A stretch of 64,000 bases of DNA from Halichondria panicea (lineage: Eukaryota; Porifera; Demospongiae; Suberitida; Halichondriidae). Under the pieces are notes generated by a model. That model was not told where the DNA came from. It searched no databases and saw only the letters and a list, made by a program, of their open reading frames with translations. Of this stretch, positions 62,427 through 64,000 are shown one piece after another. A program made the translations under genes and the position numbers. Each line of letters begins with the position of its first letter. Position 1 is the stretch's first letter. The DNA is taken from the NCBI RefSeq assembly GCF_963675165.1, contig NC_087377.1, positions 5,890,042 to 5,954,041 on the forward strand, in the 5' to 3' direction.

Positions 62427-64000
62427 CTGTACATGTGGAGAATGATTTGGAAGAAAATTCAGTAGAATACAGGTATGAAATAATACCGAGATTCAGAAAG
62501 TATATATGGACACAAGCTGTAAAGTAATCGAGTGTCAATTAATAGTCCATGGCACTTACTTAATAGATATAGCTCTAGCCTCCCAATATACTGGTTTCAA
62601 ATGCGTATAGTTAATCAATTGCGAATGACACTGTACATGCAAGCATGAGTGCGTTTCTAACTATTGCATGCGAATGCTCTCTATTTAGGAGGCTTTTGTT
62701 TGCAAAATGAGCAATTCGCAATGGCTCGCATTTGAAAACCTGTATAATTGGGTAATACGATAGACTACACAAACTTCATCTGTGGGGCCAAGTACAACTG
62801 TTGCAAATACGGACTAATTATTGCTTAGTATCACTGAGAAAGTTTACACAGTCCACAAAAGTCGAAGAGGTGAGGTATTGTGTGAAATGGGTTGGTCCGT
62901 GGGTACAGCATAGATACGCCTGTTTGTGTAGGGGGGCTAATGAGTCGTGCAGTTGATACAGGTGATTACTTTGCAAGTTGATTCAACTGTCAGAGAAAAA
63001 AATCTGCCACGTTCAAATTAGAAGTTCACATGCATGCATAGCAATTAAATGTTATTCCTTACAATAATGTTATGCCTAATGCGGAACGCTAAGAATGTGT
63101 CATCATTCATTCCTTGAAAAGAGAAGAAAAAGTCTCACAAAGTTTTCCCACACTTGTACACATGCAATAATAATTTATGTGATTGCGCTGATCAAGACAC
63201 TATAATGTCCTGTCTCGTCAGATTTGAAATATATACCACATGAACTACAGCACTATAAAGTTGGGGTTGCATAATTTCACATGAAAAAAACAGCAGCTCA
63301 GAGCTTAAGGTGGGAAGGGCTATCATGCGGTCAACGTGGTAAGAGGGACTGCTGGATGCACTAGTCCGAGGCCAGAGGCAGGACGGGTATTCACGAGTCC
63401 TCAACATGGATGGGCTCCACGTGGTTAAAATTATAGAGTGCACATGCATAGGACTAGATACATGTAGTTTGATGTCTCAAATCAGAAGTGTGTATATAGC
63501 TATAGCTAGCCCATGCATAGCCAAGCTTCCTAGCCTTTAATTGCTCACTTTATTCTACCACTAAGATTTTAAGAAAATCTTCCACAGGTAAAACTAATAA
63601 CTTGTTGTGTTGAAGCTATCGATGCTGTAACACACCATTTAAGCTAGTTGAACAGACTTAGAATCGCAAGCAAAGAGAACAAACCGTGGAAGAAACAGAT
63701 ACAACACGTGGCACCGCGGTGCACCTCGGGTTAATGACAATAGGAAGTGCAGCAAATTAATGTAAACATTTTCATCATGATAATAATTATTATCATTATG
63801 TGTAATAATAATAATTATTAGCTAGATATAATAATTATACATTGTAGTAGCTTTAGTTATTGTGCCTTTGACACATCTACAGAAGCATCAGCAGCGGGTG
63901 CTTTTATTGCTATAATTATATGATGCCAATAATAATTATGGAGAGTGCTGTAAGTCTTTTTCTAAGAGGTACTTTAATTTCACAGTCAATATACAAAATA
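62427..64000. other. Region right of F
   Basis: No exon could be supported. Upstream exons of F may be here. A GC-richer patch at 63305-63420 has an open frame on the minus strand with Ser-rich sequence, but no clear splice sites. At 63778-63840 there is low-complexity ATAATAATTATTA. Confidence 0.45.
62588..62752. repeat. AATGCGAG dispersed repeat, upstream of F
   Basis: TTGCGAATGACACTGTACA and GTGCGTTTCTAACT match the copy at 17258-17412 (TTGCGAATGACACTGTACA, TTGCGTTTGTAACT). The ends, TTTCAAATGCG and CGCATTTGAAA, are inverted. Confidence 0.7.

Noticed and set aside
63192-63449. 85-codon minus frame, possible 5' exon of F
   Set aside because: GC content is raised and the peptide is Ser-rich, but neither a clear acceptor nor a donor in phase with 62426 was found.

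Overview
The window looks like nuclear DNA of an early-branching animal, most likely a demosponge. The reasons are AT-rich, intron-dense genes with standard GT-AG splice sites, several adhesion G-protein-coupled receptors (aGPCRs), a cluster of death-fold (CARD-type) genes, and an intronless gene of a fibrinogen-like family that I recall from sponges and cnidarians. Phylum is inference; no rRNA or mitochondrial marker is present. I rebuilt gene models by hand from reading frames, splice signals and intron phase. Exon edges may be off by a base or two.

Layout. (1) Positions 230-6688, + strand: aGPCR 'A', with its 5' end not resolved. (2) 7332-25732, - strand: aGPCR 'B' (signal peptide, EGF, hormone-receptor motif, TSP3, second hormone-receptor motif, GAIN/GPS, 7TM). 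Its introns hold a broken non-LTR retrotransposon on the + strand (about 12.2-15.07 kb) and a complete nested death-fold gene 'N' on the - strand (18254-19698). (3) 26133-45088, + strand: aGPCR 'C', about 46 exons and about 2,670 residues, with SRCR, Calx-beta, many Ig-like domains and FN3 added in front of the same HRM/TSP3/HRM/GAIN/7TM core as B. B and C are head to head, with only 400 bp between their start codons. (4) 45764-47023, + strand: intronless type II membrane protein 'D' with a fibrinogen-like C-terminus. (5) 50153-51888 and 52385-54932, + strand: tandem paralogues 'E1' and 'E2', each with an N-terminal death-fold, a short linker and a C-terminal CARD. (6) 55383-62426, - strand: gene 'F', with the unusual order CARD, long Ser/Pro-rich linker, PH domain, C2 domain.

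How the genes may work together. A, B and C are surface receptors that should self-cleave at an HLT/S GPS site and signal through seven membrane helices. E1, E2, F and N carry the kind of domains that form death-fold signalling assemblies. F has two lipid-binding-type modules that could bring a CARD to membranes. A link between the receptors and the CARD genes is only inferred from their proximity.

Non-coding space is full of short elements: near-perfect hairpins, at least five dispersed repeat families with copies in introns of different genes, a 32-bp minisatellite apparently grown from an exon edge, and decayed partial exon duplications. I saw no convincing tRNA, rRNA or CRISPR array.
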